64,000 nucleotides of DNA from Neobacillus niacini (GTDB taxonomy: Bacteria; Bacillota; Bacilli; Bacillales; Cytobacillaceae). The position numbers and the translations under genes were made by a program. The notes below the pieces were generated by a model. That model did not search any database, was not told the DNA's origin, and saw only the letters and a list, made by a program, of their open reading frames with translations. The stretch covers positions 310,001 through 374,000 of the forward strand of contig NZ_JAMBOX010000001.1 in the NCBI RefSeq assembly GCF_023715785.1, in the 5' to 3' direction. Below are positions 26,781 through 36,103 of the stretch, piece by piece; position 1 is the stretch's first letter; each line of letters begins with the position of its first letter.

Positions 26781-28114
26781 CAACGGTAGAAGAACAAACA
26801 AAGATTCAGGAACAATTTAAACGGCGAATGGATGAGGATGAATTATTAAACTGCATGCGCTGCGGCTTCTGCCTGCCATCATGCCCGACCTATATTGAAT
26901 CAGGCTTCAAGGAGTCCCATTCGCCCCGCGGCAGAATTGCCCTCATGAAGGCCGTCGTGGATGGGGTGATCGAACCCGATGAGGACTTTGAGCGGTCGCT
27001 TGAGCTGTGCCTCGGCTGCAGAGCGTGTGAACCGGTTTGCCCATCCGGCGTCCGTTATGGGCATTTACTCGAAGAAGCGCGGGACATTATCAATCAAAAT
27101 AAGAAACATTCTTTGCCGGCTAGGATCGTCCGAAAAACCGTGTTTCACGGGTTATTCCCGCACCAGAACCGGATGCGTGGCGCAGTTGGCCTGCTCGGAT
27201 TTTACCAGCGTTCCGGTCTGCAAGCCGCGGCAAGAAAGGTTGGCTTTTTAGGCCTATTGCCGGACACGCTTGTTACTATGGAAAAAGTCCTGCCAAAAGT
27301 GCCGACCATGAAGGAAATGAAACATCGCCCGAACCATTTGCCGGCGATTGGCCAGCAGGTACATCGGGTCGCGTTTTTCAGCGGCTGTTTAATGGACACG
27401 ATGTTTTTGAAGACAAATGATGCGACCACGAAGCTTCTGCAGCTAGCAGGCTGCGAAATTGTCGTGCCGCCAAGCCAAACCTGCTGCGGCGCCCTGCATG
27501 GTCACAGCGGCGAGAAGGCGTCTGCCAAGGAACTCGCCAAACGAAATATTGCGGCGTTCGAGGACCTGCAAGCCGACTTTATCATTACCAATGCCGGGGG
27601 CTGCGGTGCATTTTTAATCGAGTATGATCACTTGCTCAAGGACGACCCCGAATGGAGCGAACGGGCCAAGGCCTTCACGGATAAAATAAAGGATATTTCC
27701 GAAATATTAGTCGCGGTCGGGTTTCATGAAAAGGTGAAATTGGCATTACCGCAACAGGTCATTGCCTATCAGGATTCCTGCCACCTGCGGAATGTCATGA
27801 AAACCGCGGCCGCTCCAAGAATCCTGCTTCAATCGATTCAAGATGCGGTATACAAAGAAATGAAGGACGCCGACCGCTGCTGCGGCTCTGCGGGCATCTA
27901 TAACATCATTGAATCGGAATCGTCGATGGTCATGCTTGATTATAAAATGACTCAGGCCAAGGCTACCCAGGCCACCACTATCGTCACCACAAATCCGGGC
28001 TGCCTGCTGCAAATGCAACTCGGAATCGAAAAAGAAGGATTGAGCTCAAAAATGAGAGGGGTCCATATTGTGGACTTATTAATAGAAGCAGTGAAACATG
28101 GAGAGCGTCTTTAA
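26777..28114 (+). CDS. glcF: Glycolate oxidase iron-sulfur subunit
   Basis: 445 residues. Two 4Fe-4S motifs CMRCGFCLPSCPTY and CLGCRACEPVCPSG lie in the first 95 residues, and two CCG (DUF224) domains follow, with CCGALHGHSG and CCGSAGIYN near the conserved glycine-rich NAGGCG and NPGCL motifs. It passes electrons from GlcD to the respiratory chain. Translationally coupled to glcD by a 4-base overlap. No hairpin lies directly after it; the first is at 28437, past the opposing spo0E-like gene. Confidence 0.93.
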   Translation: MTTVEEQTKIQEQFKRRMDEDELLNCMRCGFCLPSCPTYIESGFKESHSPRGRIALMKAVVDGVIEPDEDFERSLELCLGCRACEPVCPSGVRYGHLLEEARDIINQNKKHSLPARIVRKTVFHGLFPHQNRMRGAVGLLGFYQRSGLQAAARKVGFLGLLPDTLVTMEKVLPKVPTMKEMKHRPNHLPAIGQQVHRVAFFSGCLMDTMFLKTNDATTKLLQLAGCEIVVPPSQTCCGALHGHSGEKASAKELAKRNIAAFEDLQADFIITNAGGCGAFLIEYDHLLKDDPEWSERAKAFTDKIKDISEILVAVGFHEKVKLALPQQVIAYQDSCHLRNVMKTAAAPRILLQSIQDAVYKEMKDADRCCGSAGIYNIIESESSMVMLDYKMTQAKATQATTIVTTNPGCLLQMQLGIEKEGLSSKMRGVHIVDLLIEAVKHGERL

Positions 28115-28134
28115 GGGGGGATCCTACAGCTCTC

Positions 28135-28320
28135 TTAAATATGAAAAAAGTGGTTAGACATAACCTGATACTTTACTATATACTCATCCAATTTTTTACT
28201 GAGGGCCACTGTTTTTTTGCTGGTTAGCCCTTCCTGCAAGCCGACATGGATCATTTCTTTTTTTAGTCTATTAATAATGGTTAATAGTTCCAGATGATTT
28301 TCATTATGGATTTGTAGCAT
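28135..28320 (-). CDS. Spo0E-family aspartyl-phosphate phosphatase
   Basis: 61 residues. Two helices: ELLTIINRLKKEMIHVGLQEG and the signature LSKKLDEYIVKYQ (SxxLD). Spo0E-like phosphatases dephosphorylate Spo0A~P and delay sporulation. Convergent with glcF, only 20 bp between stops, so glcDF read-through would make antisense RNA over it. Confidence 0.85.
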   Translation of the reverse strand: MLQIHNENHLELLTIINRLKKEMIHVGLQEGLTSKKTVALSKKLDEYIVKYQVMSNHFFHI

Positions 28321-28693
28321 GGGTGGAATTTGCTCCTTTAGTAGTATACTTTTACTAATTTAACAAAGTTTAGGAGATAAAGTCAGTGATTTTTACCACA
28401 ATCTACTTTTAAATTTTAGTAAAATAAATTCTAACCAAAGGGCAGAGAAGCCGCGTCCTCTGCCCTTTAAATATCTCCCCGATTATCTCATGTTTCCACA
28501 CTTCACACTGCATAAAAACTTTAGCCGAATGCGGTCTGACCCCATTGTGACACCACTGTGACTTTAATCATATGAAATGAAAATTTTCAGATATATCATG
28601 ATTCTATGAAACGATCAAACAAGAAGTGGTTTTATCGATTTTCCAACCAAAAAGCTAGAGATTTTAACAGAGATTGAGCATCTGAGGAAGGGA
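28321..28693. other. Intergenic region between spo0E-like gene and EAL gene
   Basis: 373 bp. It holds a strong terminator hairpin at 28437-28468 and, from 28610, a frame continuous with the EAL protein that reads as the first half of a Spo0E-like domain ([15 protein letters not shown]). Nothing else is evident. Confidence 0.6.
28437..28468 (+). terminator. Terminator hairpin
   Basis: AAAGGGCAGAG (28437-28447) pairs perfectly with CTCTGCCCTTT (28458-28468). It is the first hairpin downstream of glcF, beyond the spo0E-like gene, and insulates the EAL gene. Confidence 0.75.
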
Positions 28694-30904
28694 ATGATTC
28701 TCTTGGGCATGAATAAAGGACGATCTGCGAAAGAGACGATCCTGGAAAGCCAAAAGTTGGACCAAGCCTTAAACGAATTGGCCCGTGAAGGGAAAACAGC
28801 TAGCATAGACTTTAATAAAATGAATTCAACTATATATAAAGAAGCGTTATTATTAGTGACCAATCTCAATGGAGAGATTATTTACCTAAATGAAAAATGC
28901 AGTGTTTCTCTTGGATACGAGATCCATGAATTGGTTGGTCGGCATACACGGATATTTAAAACTGGACTCCATTCCAAAGATTTTTATCGAGACCTGTGGG
29001 AGACCCTTCTCTCGGGGGAAAATTGGCAGGGGGAAATTACCGCAAAAAAGAAAGACGGTTCGACCATTTGGAATTTTATGGTCATTTCACCTTTACTGAA
29101 TGAACATAACAAACCATATCAATTCTTAACCATTCGTTTTGATATAACCGATAAGAAAAATTTGGAAAGGAACATTCTCCTAAAGGAGCGGCAATTACAT
29201 TCCTTATTAGAAACTTTGACCCAAACCGATGTAGGCACGATTGACCAGGATGGGGGAATTTTATATTTAAGTTCGGCACTCGAAGACATCTTGGATTATA
29301 AAATCTCCGAGGGGCTGGGACTCAGCCTGTACGACTATATTGAACCTGCTTCACTGCCTGAATTTAAACAGTCGATTGAAGAACTGAAAAAAACACCAGG
29401 GAAAACAACTTCTATTGAAGTAAGGCTGCAAACGAAAAATGGTTCTGTCCTTTCATGTGAATTCACAGCAAAGAACTACTTACAAGACCCAGTCCTTCAG
29501 GCGATTGTGTTTAATTATCGGGACATAACAAGACAAAAACAGTTTGAGCAAGAACTTCAAAAAATGGCTTATTGCGATTTATTAACAGGGGTATGGAACG
29601 ATCGGCATTTTGAGGAGACCTTAAACACGGAGTTGAACTTTGCCACGAACTTGGCCATTATCGTGGCAGATCTCGATGACTTAAAACATATCAATAGTAC
29701 GTTTGGACGCACAGTCGGGGACCAATTGCTGAAGGATGCCGCCATTAGAATCAGCGACGCATTAAAAAATGGTAGCCTTCATCGACTAAATGGAGACCGA
29801 TTTATTTTTGCCATGAAGGACCTTGCAGATGAAAACGAACTGGCCAACTCCTTGCATACCCTAGTTTCTGCCGTAAACAATCAACCATTCACCATAAATG
29901 GAACCGAAATTGATCTTAGCGTCAGTATCGGAGCGAGCGTGTTTCCTGATTCGGGGGAGAGCAAAGAGGATTTAATAAAAAACGCGGAAATGGCCATGTA
30001 CCATGCCAAGAAAAATGGGAAAAACCAATATCAAATTTATTCTCCTGCAATGAACGCTAACCAATATAGGGATTATATTTTACGAAATGATTCGAAAAAA
30101 GCGTTAGCAAGAAATGAATTCCTTGTCCACTTGCAGCCGCGTATGGATGTGAAGACCGAAAAGATGGTATCGGCCGAAGCGTTAATCCGCTGGAACCATC
30201 CAAAATGGGGATTGATCCCGCCGGTTGAATTTATTCCAATAGCGGAGGAATCCGGATTTATTATCCAAATTGGTGAATGGATGCTTCGAAAAATTTGTGA
30301 TGATTTAAAAAAATGGGAACAAGAAAAATTACCGATAAAAAAGATATCGATCAATTTCTCCACCTTGCTGCTGCACCAGCCAAATTTTGTTGCAACGGTT
30401 TGTGACATCTTGAATGAAACAGGAGTTGACCCCTATTATCTTGAATTTGAAATTACCGAGTCGGTATTGATTGAAAAGGAAGACCAGGTATTAAACACAT
30501 TAACGGAGATTAGAAATTTAGGCATATCTATTGCGCTGGATGATTTTGGTACAGGCTATTCTTCCCTCAATTACTTAAGGAAGATCCCGGCCGATACCAT
30601 CAAAATAGATAAAAGCTTAATTGACCACATTAACCATGACAGGGTGAATTTTGAAATTATTTCTTCCCTGATTTCCCTCTGCCATAAGCTAAACAAAGCA
30701 GTTGTAGCTGAGGGAGTGGAAACCAAAGAGCAATTGCACTTGTTACAAGAATTGCAATGTGATGAAATCCAAGGCTATTTTTACAGCCGTCCCGTTGCTG
30801 AAAAAGAATACATCGAATTTTTAAAGCAGGATAATGGAGCCACCGCCCCAGTAAGATATTTACGGATTATAAAAGGGAACCAACAGGATGTCCCGCCAAG
30901 CTAA
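28694..30904 (+). CDS. Spo0E-like/PAS/PAS/degenerate GGDEF/EAL protein (probable c-di-GMP phosphodiesterase)
   Basis: 736 residues from ATG 28694, eight bases after GAGG. Two PAS domains (about 45-155 and 165-285) precede a GGDEF domain whose active motif is degraded to NGDRF (366-370), then a complete EAL domain (465-710; E495-A-L, E in [32 protein letters not shown]). It should hydrolyse c-di-GMP, perhaps gated by the GGDEF-like domain. Residues 1-30 plus the codons upstream to 28610 ([19 protein letters not shown], then [11 protein letters not shown]) form a Spo0E-like two-helix domain. No ATG, GTG or TTG is in frame upstream; ATG 28606 would be in frame after removal of one A. Confidence 0.85.
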   Translation: MILLGMNKGRSAKETILESQKLDQALNELAREGKTASIDFNKMNSTIYKEALLLVTNLNGEIIYLNEKCSVSLGYEIHELVGRHTRIFKTGLHSKDFYRDLWETLLSGENWQGEITAKKKDGSTIWNFMVISPLLNEHNKPYQFLTIRFDITDKKNLERNILLKERQLHSLLETLTQTDVGTIDQDGGILYLSSALEDILDYKISEGLGLSLYDYIEPASLPEFKQSIEELKKTPGKTTSIEVRLQTKNGSVLSCEFTAKNYLQDPVLQAIVFNYRDITRQKQFEQELQKMAYCDLLTGVWNDRHFEETLNTELNFATNLAIIVADLDDLKHINSTFGRTVGDQLLKDAAIRISDALKNGSLHRLNGDRFIFAMKDLADENELANSLHTLVSAVNNQPFTINGTEIDLSVSIGASVFPDSGESKEDLIKNAEMAMYHAKKNGKNQYQIYSPAMNANQYRDYILRNDSKKALARNEFLVHLQPRMDVKTEKMVSAEALIRWNHPKWGLIPPVEFIPIAEESGFIIQIGEWMLRKICDDLKKWEQEKLPIKKISINFSTLLLHQPNFVATVCDILNETGVDPYYLEFEITESVLIEKEDQVLNTLTEIRNLGISIALDDFGTGYSSLNYLRKIPADTIKIDKSLIDHINHDRVNFEIISSLISLCHKLNKAVVAEGVETKEQLHLLQELQCDEIQGYFYSRPVAEKEYIEFLKQDNGATAPVRYLRIIKGNQQDVPPS

Positions 30905-30905
30905 A

Positions 30906-30923
30906 GGGGGGGGTCTGCCCCCC
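30906..30923 (+). terminator. GC-rich hairpin after the EAL gene
   Basis: A run of G (30906-30913), loop TCTG, run of C (30918-30923) directly after the stop codon. No T-tract follows, so efficiency is uncertain. Confidence 0.5.
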
Positions 30924-31154
30924 ACTTACCCTTCTCTAATAAATGACAAATATCCCATCAGAACCGTCCCCATGGTCCACACCAACAAAACTTGACACTA
31001 CAAAATTAAACCAAACAAAACTCAACAAAACTTAACGATTTGTGACAATTGTCCTAAAACCATTGCAATCATATAGGTATATTTTTTATATTGGATATAA
31101 TGGTAAATCCAAGAAAATTCTACCCATTTTTTACAAAGGACGTGATGTTAACTT

Positions 31155-32060
31155 ATGCTAGTGAACCTTAAGAAAACTAGATTAATAAGCCTACTTTTCT
31201 TTTTCCTCATCGTAGGCCTCTTAACCGGCCAAATCGCTTCTGCTGAAGGGGATGGCACTGGCGGCGGAAAGAGTGAACCGTTGTCCCTGGTTTCCTCCTC
31301 CATTCAAAATGGTGCCACTGGGGTACCGCTAAAACCGGAAATCAAGCTGACCTTCAGCAAAAACATTGTCAACATGACCGTGAGCGACAATAACAGGAAA
31401 TGCTTCTCGTTGCTTAGCGAGACCGGGGCCGCCACTCCAATCAAAGTCATCTTTGTCGACGATCAAATTAATCCTGAAGGCAGGGACGATGCAGTCATTG
31501 TTCCAAATGACAACCTCTCACCAGGGACTACCTATACGCTGGTGATTAGTTCAGCCCTTAAATCAAAAAGTGGGGCTACAACCGGCAAAGAAACGAAAAT
31601 AACCTTTACAACAGAAGGTTCAAAACCAGCAGCGGCCAACACCACTCCGGCATCACCAGCTCAAACGCCAGCCACACCTGCACCGGACAGCAGCAAAGCA
31701 ACCCCGGGTACAACCAGCACAACCGGTTCAGTACCGGCCAACAATACTGCGAAAACGGCAAGTCCTGATGGGCAACAACAACAAGAACAACAGCAATCGA
31801 CCGAGACCCAAGCTGCCACAGACACCGCTGCCGTCGAAACCCAGCCAGTTTCCGCAGACATGGAAGAAAAAGAACCGGCTAATGAGGAAAAGGCAGAAAA
31901 ACATGAGCCCTATACAGCAGCGAAATCCTCTGCCTCCACAGCCGAAAAGCAACAAAGCGATGGAACAAACTCTCTATGGCTGATGACGGGGATTGTCCTG
32001 CTGATCGTGATTTCCGCCGGAACCATTTACTTTTATAGAAAAAAGAAACTAGCAAAATAG
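31155..32060 (+). CDS. Membrane-anchored surface protein with bacterial Ig-like (SbsA-type) domain
   Basis: 301 residues. Signal peptide about 1-30 (LLFFFLIVGLLTGQIASA), a short GDGTGGGK segment, one SbsA/Big_5-type Ig domain (about 40-153: NGATGVPLKPEIKLTFSKNI to TTGKETKITFTTEG), a long Pro/Thr/Gln/Glu-rich stalk (154-265) and a C-terminal membrane helix (about 272-293) with a basic tail; no LPXTG. It should display the Ig domain outside the membrane. First gene of a seven-gene block with a FecCD-type importer, so a ligand- or metal-capture role is inferred. A second protein of the same design ends the block at 36100. Confidence 0.72.
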   Translation: MLVNLKKTRLISLLFFFLIVGLLTGQIASAEGDGTGGGKSEPLSLVSSSIQNGATGVPLKPEIKLTFSKNIVNMTVSDNNRKCFSLLSETGAATPIKVIFVDDQINPEGRDDAVIVPNDNLSPGTTYTLVISSALKSKSGATTGKETKITFTTEGSKPAAANTTPASPAQTPATPAPDSSKATPGTTSTTGSVPANNTAKTASPDGQQQQEQQQSTETQAATDTAAVETQPVSADMEEKEPANEEKAEKHEPYTAAKSSASTAEKQQSDGTNSLWLMTGIVLLIVISAGTIYFYRKKKLAK

Positions 32061-32086
32061 GAAACATCTCTCTTTGATGGAAGCAG

Positions 32087-33103
32087 GTGGACTCAATCAA
32101 AAAGTCAATAATCTTCATTAGTTTACTGCTGGCGCCGCTCGCAGCCATTTTCATCTCCCTGCTGTTGGGTCGCTATCCATTGGCACCGACAACCGTGATG
32201 GCTGTCATCTTGAATCACCTCGGCATAACCAGCTTTGGCACGCCGGATACGGCTGCATCCATCGTCATGAACATCCGGCTGCCCCGTTCCATTTTGGGAG
32301 CCCTCGTTGGCGCAAGTCTTGCCGTCAGCGGCGCGGCGTTTCAAGGTGTGTTTAGAAATCCGCTGGTCAGCTCAAGCATCCTCGGCGTCAGTCCCGGGGC
32401 CGGCTTTGGCGCGGCACTAGCCATCCTGATTTTCACTAATAATAGTCTGATGATTTACGTGTTCGCCTTCGGATTCGGTATCTTGACCGTCCTATTAAGC
32501 TATTTGATTGGCAGAAGCTACAACACCACGCCGGCCATCATGCTAGTCCTCGGCGGGACGATTGTCTCCTCCGTTTTTTCGTCGCTCATCTCGCTGGTGA
32601 AATATTTGGCCGACCCTACCGACCAATTACCGAAAATCACGTTCTGGTTGATGGGCAGCCTGGCGTCTGCCAGTTACCGCGATATTATGATTGCCGGCGT
32701 GCCGATGATGCTTGGAATCGGCGGACTTATTGCAATACGCTGGCGCATCAATATTTTATCGATGGGCGATAAAGAAGCCCGGGCCCTAGGCGTGAACCTT
32801 GGACTGCTGAAAGGGATTCTGATTACCTGTGCCACTCTGGCAACAGCCGGGGCCGTTTGTGTCAGCGGCACTATTGGCTGGGTTGGATTAATCATCCCCC
32901 ACATTGCCAGGATGCTTATCGGCAATGACAACCGGCTACTTATCCCGGTCAGCCTGTCGCTGGGGGCCTGTTACTTGATGCTTGTCGACAATGTATCAAG
33001 AATCCTTACCGGTTCGGAAATCCCGTTGGGAATCCTGACCGCCATTATCGGTGCTCCATTTTTTGTCTATTTATTAAAAAGAAAAGCTGGGGGCTGGGCG
33101 TAG
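32087..33103 (+). CDS. FecCD/BtuC-family ABC permease
   Basis: 338 residues, about ten membrane helices. LGRYPLAP, RLPRSILGALVGASLAVSGAAFQG and the late IGWVGLIIPHIARMLIG are the family signatures, the last including the coupling helix. Permeases of this family import iron-siderophores, heme, cobalamin or similar chelates. GTG 32087 is used; GGAAG lies just upstream. Together with the ATPase at 33158 and lipoprotein at 33985 it makes a complete importer. Only one permease gene is present, implying a homodimer. Confidence 0.9.
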   Translation: MDSIKKSIIFISLLLAPLAAIFISLLLGRYPLAPTTVMAVILNHLGITSFGTPDTAASIVMNIRLPRSILGALVGASLAVSGAAFQGVFRNPLVSSSILGVSPGAGFGAALAILIFTNNSLMIYVFAFGFGILTVLLSYLIGRSYNTTPAIMLVLGGTIVSSVFSSLISLVKYLADPTDQLPKITFWLMGSLASASYRDIMIAGVPMMLGIGGLIAIRWRINILSMGDKEARALGVNLGLLKGILITCATLATAGAVCVSGTIGWVGLIIPHIARMLIGNDNRLLIPVSLSLGACYLMLVDNVSRILTGSEIPLGILTAIIGAPFFVYLLKRKAGGWA

Positions 33104-33157
33104 TGCGGTACTCAAAAATAGTGCCCAGCTAATGGAAGGAAGGTGGAGGGCCGAACC

Positions 33158-33967
33158 ATGTCACTCCTAAAAATTGAAAACGCAAGCTTTCAATATGGAA
33201 AGAGCACAATTTTTCAAAATATCAGCTTTGAACTGGGGAGCGGCAGCATTTTTTGCCTGTTTGGTCCCAATGGCTGCGGCAAATCCACGTTAATCGAATG
33301 TATTTTGGGTTACTTAAAGCTGTCGGGCGGCAGCATTCTATTAAACAACCAATCCATCAGTTCCTATCGGCCGGCGGAATTAGCCAAATCGATCAGCTAT
33401 GTTCCGCAAAGCCATGCCAAGAACTTTCCCTATACGGTAAAGGATATTGTGTTAATGGGCAGGGCGGCCTATACCGGGACGTTTTCAGCACCGTCCGCAG
33501 AAGACATCGCTATCGCCGAGTCTGCGCTTGAGTCAATGGGATTAACGGCCATCAAGGACAAGCCGTATACCCAATTAAGCGGCGGCCAGACCCAGTTGGT
33601 TATGCTGGCCCGGGCATTGACCCAAGAAACCCCGATTATTCTGATGGATGAACCGACCGCCCATTTGGATTTCCGCCATGAACTGATTATTTTGGAGACC
33701 ATCGTGAAGCTAATTAAGGAAAATAATATATCTGTCGTGATGGCGACTCATTTTCCAAACCATGCCTTTTATTTCGAGAACAGCGGCATCCACACACAGG
33801 TGGCGCTGATGAACAATCAGGCATTGGAAGCGATTGGCTCTCCAGTCGAAGTTTTAACTGAAGCTAACATGCTAAAGACGTTTAAAATTCACGCCAAATT
33901 AATGACTGCCCAAACCGCTGGCGAAAAACTGGTCAGAGGGCTCATCCCAATCGAAGTATCTTCCTAG
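33158..33967 (+). CDS. ABC transporter ATP-binding protein (FecE/BtuD-like)
   Basis: About 269 residues. Walker A GPNGCGKSTL, Q-loop VPQSHAK, signature LSGGQTQLV, Walker B IILMDEPTAHLD and switch His in MATHFPNH are all intact. Start set at ATG 33158, seven bases after GGAGGG; a longer frame from 33143 lacks a site. The order permease-ATPase-binding protein is that of siderophore/cobalamin importers. Confidence 0.92.
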   Translation: MSLLKIENASFQYGKSTIFQNISFELGSGSIFCLFGPNGCGKSTLIECILGYLKLSGGSILLNNQSISSYRPAELAKSISYVPQSHAKNFPYTVKDIVLMGRAAYTGTFSAPSAEDIAIAESALESMGLTAIKDKPYTQLSGGQTQLVMLARALTQETPIILMDEPTAHLDFRHELIILETIVKLIKENNISVVMATHFPNHAFYFENSGIHTQVALMNNQALEAIGSPVEVLTEANMLKTFKIHAKLMTAQTAGEKLVRGLIPIEVSS

Positions 33968-33984
33968 GAGGTGATTTTAAAAGT

Positions 33985-35082
33985 ATGAAATGGAAAAAGT
34001 ATCTTTTCCCTGTTGTTCTTTTATGTTTGGCCATTTTATTAACCGCTTGTTCGGGTGCTGGCACCGCAGCGACCACCGAGCAGAAAGATGGCAACCAGAC
34101 GATAACGGTCATTGATTATCTTGGCCGGGAGGTGACAATCCCCAAACAGGTAAATCGGATTGCAACGCTTTATGCTTACACGGGGCATGTGGTCACAATG
34201 TTGGGTGAAGGCGAGAAAATAGTGGCGGTCAATAGCGGCTTGCAGCGAGACAATTTATTGGTTGAAATGAACCCAGCTATCGAAAAAGCAGCCGTCCCTA
34301 CCCGCAATGGGAAGCTTAATATCGAGGAACTGGCCGCCAGCAATCCGGACCTAATCTTCATTCAAAAGTCAACCGCAAGGGATCAGGGTGAAACAAGAAA
34401 GCTGGACGAGTTGAAGATTCCTTACCTCGCGGTCGACTTCAACAGCATTAAGGAGCAGCAACAATCAATTGAAATGATTGGGAAAGCGATTGGCCAAGCG
34501 AAAAAGGCTAAGCAATACAATGAATTTTATAACAAAGTGATTGCCGAGGTGTCGGAAAAAGTGAAGGACATCCCTGAAAAAGACAGGGTCAGAGTCTACC
34601 ACTCCGTCAACGAAGCCACGAGAACGGATATTGCAGACTCGTTGTCGGCCGAATGGATCAAAACGACGGGAGCTATAAACGTTTCCACGGGCGAAAACCT
34701 AAAGCTGATTGAGAACAAATCCTTTGCCAGTTTGGAGCAAATTCTGCTTTGGGAACCGGATGTCATCATCGTGAACGAAGCCGGGGTTGATGACTATATC
34801 CTAAACAGCCCCCAATGGCAGACCTTAAAGTCTGTAAAAAATAAACAAGTGTACTTATTGCCAAATGGCGTTTCCCGCTGGGGACATCCGGGCGCATTGG
34901 AAACGCCGCTGGCAATTCTCTGGACAGCAAAAACGCTGTATCCGGATAGATTTAAAGAGATAAATTTGGAGGAGGTCACCACAAAATTTTATCAGGATTT
35001 TTTTAACTTTAAACTAACACCTGAGATAACCGAAAAAATTTTATCAGGAAAAGGCATGCGTATTCCTAAAGGGAATGAGTGA
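33985..35082 (+). CDS. ABC transporter substrate-binding lipoprotein (BtuF/FepB type)
   Basis: 365 residues. Lipoprotein signal with lipobox LLTAC near residue 22. Two-lobed periplasmic-binding fold of the helical-backbone class: ITVIDYLGREVTIPKQVNRIATL is the typical start and WEPDVIIVNEAG the second lobe. Its ligand is probably a metal chelate or corrinoid by family; nothing is diagnostic. The mature N-terminus is short. Strong AGGAGGTGA site. Its stop is followed by the TiaS-like gene 16 bp later. Confidence 0.9.
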   Translation: MKWKKYLFPVVLLCLAILLTACSGAGTAATTEQKDGNQTITVIDYLGREVTIPKQVNRIATLYAYTGHVVTMLGEGEKIVAVNSGLQRDNLLVEMNPAIEKAAVPTRNGKLNIEELAASNPDLIFIQKSTARDQGETRKLDELKIPYLAVDFNSIKEQQQSIEMIGKAIGQAKKAKQYNEFYNKVIAEVSEKVKDIPEKDRVRVYHSVNEATRTDIADSLSAEWIKTTGAINVSTGENLKLIENKSFASLEQILLWEPDVIIVNEAGVDDYILNSPQWQTLKSVKNKQVYLLPNGVSRWGHPGALETPLAILWTAKTLYPDRFKEINLEEVTTKFYQDFFNFKLTPEITEKILSGKGMRIPKGNE

Positions 35083-35098
35083 GAATGGAGGAGATATG

Positions 35099-35845
35099 AT
35101 GAAAATCCTATTATGTATTGATGATACCGACAATATTGACAGCAAGGGCACTGGTTCAATTGCGCAGGAGATTGCCAGTTTAATAGAAGCGAATGGCTGG
35201 GGAACCTGCGGGAGGGTAACCCGCCACCAGCTGCTGGTCCATCCGGATGTCCCGTATACCTCTCATAACAGTTCGATGTGCTTTACCGCCGACATCAATT
35301 GCGACTCGCTTGAATCTGTTAAAGCGGCAGCAATCCAACTGCTAGAAAGGGAGAGTGCGGAAGGGTCTGACCCAGGTCTTTGCATCCTTGTCCCTGAACA
35401 GTTGCCGCAAATTCAGCAGCACGAGCTCGTTCAATTTGGCCTTAAGGCGAAACGCGAAGTGATGACCAAGCAGGAAGCCTATGGGTTGGCAGAATCTTTA
35501 TCGGTCCATCTGTCCGAACACGGCGGCACCGGACAAGGAGTCATTGGCGCTTTGGCAGGAGTGGGCTTGCGGTTAAGCGGCAATGACGGCCGCTTCAAGG
35601 GGAACCATAAACTTCGTTCCGACAACAGGACCGTGCTTGTCAAAGAAATCCTCGACGATACAACAATTGAGCTTGTCCGAACAGAGGATGGGTTCGCACT
35701 TGATTTGGCCGAAGAAATTGTCCTTGGCGAAAAGTTAAAAAGTGTGTTCCTCAACCATCAATCCGTATTGTTAGTGGAGCCGGCAGAAATCGATGGCGTG
35801 CAAAAATGGCAGCCTTGTTCGGGCGGTACGCTAAAAAAATATTAG
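35099..35845 (+). CDS. TiaS/methanogenesis-marker-11-like protein
   Basis: About 248 residues. The N-terminus MKILLCIDDTDNIDSKGTG matches the DDTD nucleotide-binding start of archaeal TiaS (tRNA-Ile2 agmatidine synthetase), and GGTGQGVIGALAGVGLRLSG matches its later GxIGALA motif; methanogenesis marker 11 shares this fold. The OB-fold and zinc-ribbon parts of TiaS are absent. The start ATG 35099 is five bases after GGAGGAG; ATG 35096 is nearly as good. A tRNA-type enzyme inside an ABC-importer block is unexpected, and bacteria do not use agmatidine, so the true reaction is unknown. An ATP-dependent modification of the imported ligand is one guess. Confidence 0.6.
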   Translation: MKILLCIDDTDNIDSKGTGSIAQEIASLIEANGWGTCGRVTRHQLLVHPDVPYTSHNSSMCFTADINCDSLESVKAAAIQLLERESAEGSDPGLCILVPEQLPQIQQHELVQFGLKAKREVMTKQEAYGLAESLSVHLSEHGGTGQGVIGALAGVGLRLSGNDGRFKGNHKLRSDNRTVLVKEILDDTTIELVRTEDGFALDLAEEIVLGEKLKSVFLNHQSVLLVEPAEIDGVQKWQPCSGGTLKKY

Positions 35846-35857
35846 CAGGAGGGGCAT

Positions 35858-36103
35858 ATGACTTATATCAAGGTACATAACGGAGGGAAAATCTTCGTCG
35901 GGGATGCAGCGATTGCAGAAGTCTATGCGGCCGCAGTCTCCCTGGCATCAAACTGCACGGCTTTTCAAATGGACGTGGAAGACGAGATTGTCTATGAGGA
36001 TGAGACGACCTGCTACAACTGCCGTTACCGCCGCTGGCATCCGGAAGGGTTTACGTGTTATAAGCAATTTCCAAATTTGCTTTTAGAGGAGAAATCAGAA
36101 TGA
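35858..36103 (+). CDS. Small cysteine-motif protein of unknown function
   Basis: 81 residues. The C-terminal half carries CYNCRYRRWHPEGFTCYKQ (C52, C55, C67), a possible zinc or iron knuckle, with another Cys at 33. N-terminal half is strand-helix. Good ribosome site AGGAGGGGC before ATG. It overlaps the following gene by four bases (ATGA), and lies 12 bp after the TiaS-like gene. Since that protein lacks the TiaS zinc ribbon, this could be a separate metal-binding partner; this is speculation. I do not recognise the family. Confidence 0.6.
   Translation: MTYIKVHNGGKIFVGDAAIAEVYAAAVSLASNCTAFQMDVEDEIVYEDETTCYNCRYRRWHPEGFTCYKQFPNLLLEEKSE

Noticed and set aside
35858..36103. Toxin or bacteriocin candidate
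   Set aside because: No leader, immunity or processing gene; tight coupling to the importer block fits a metal-binding accessory better.
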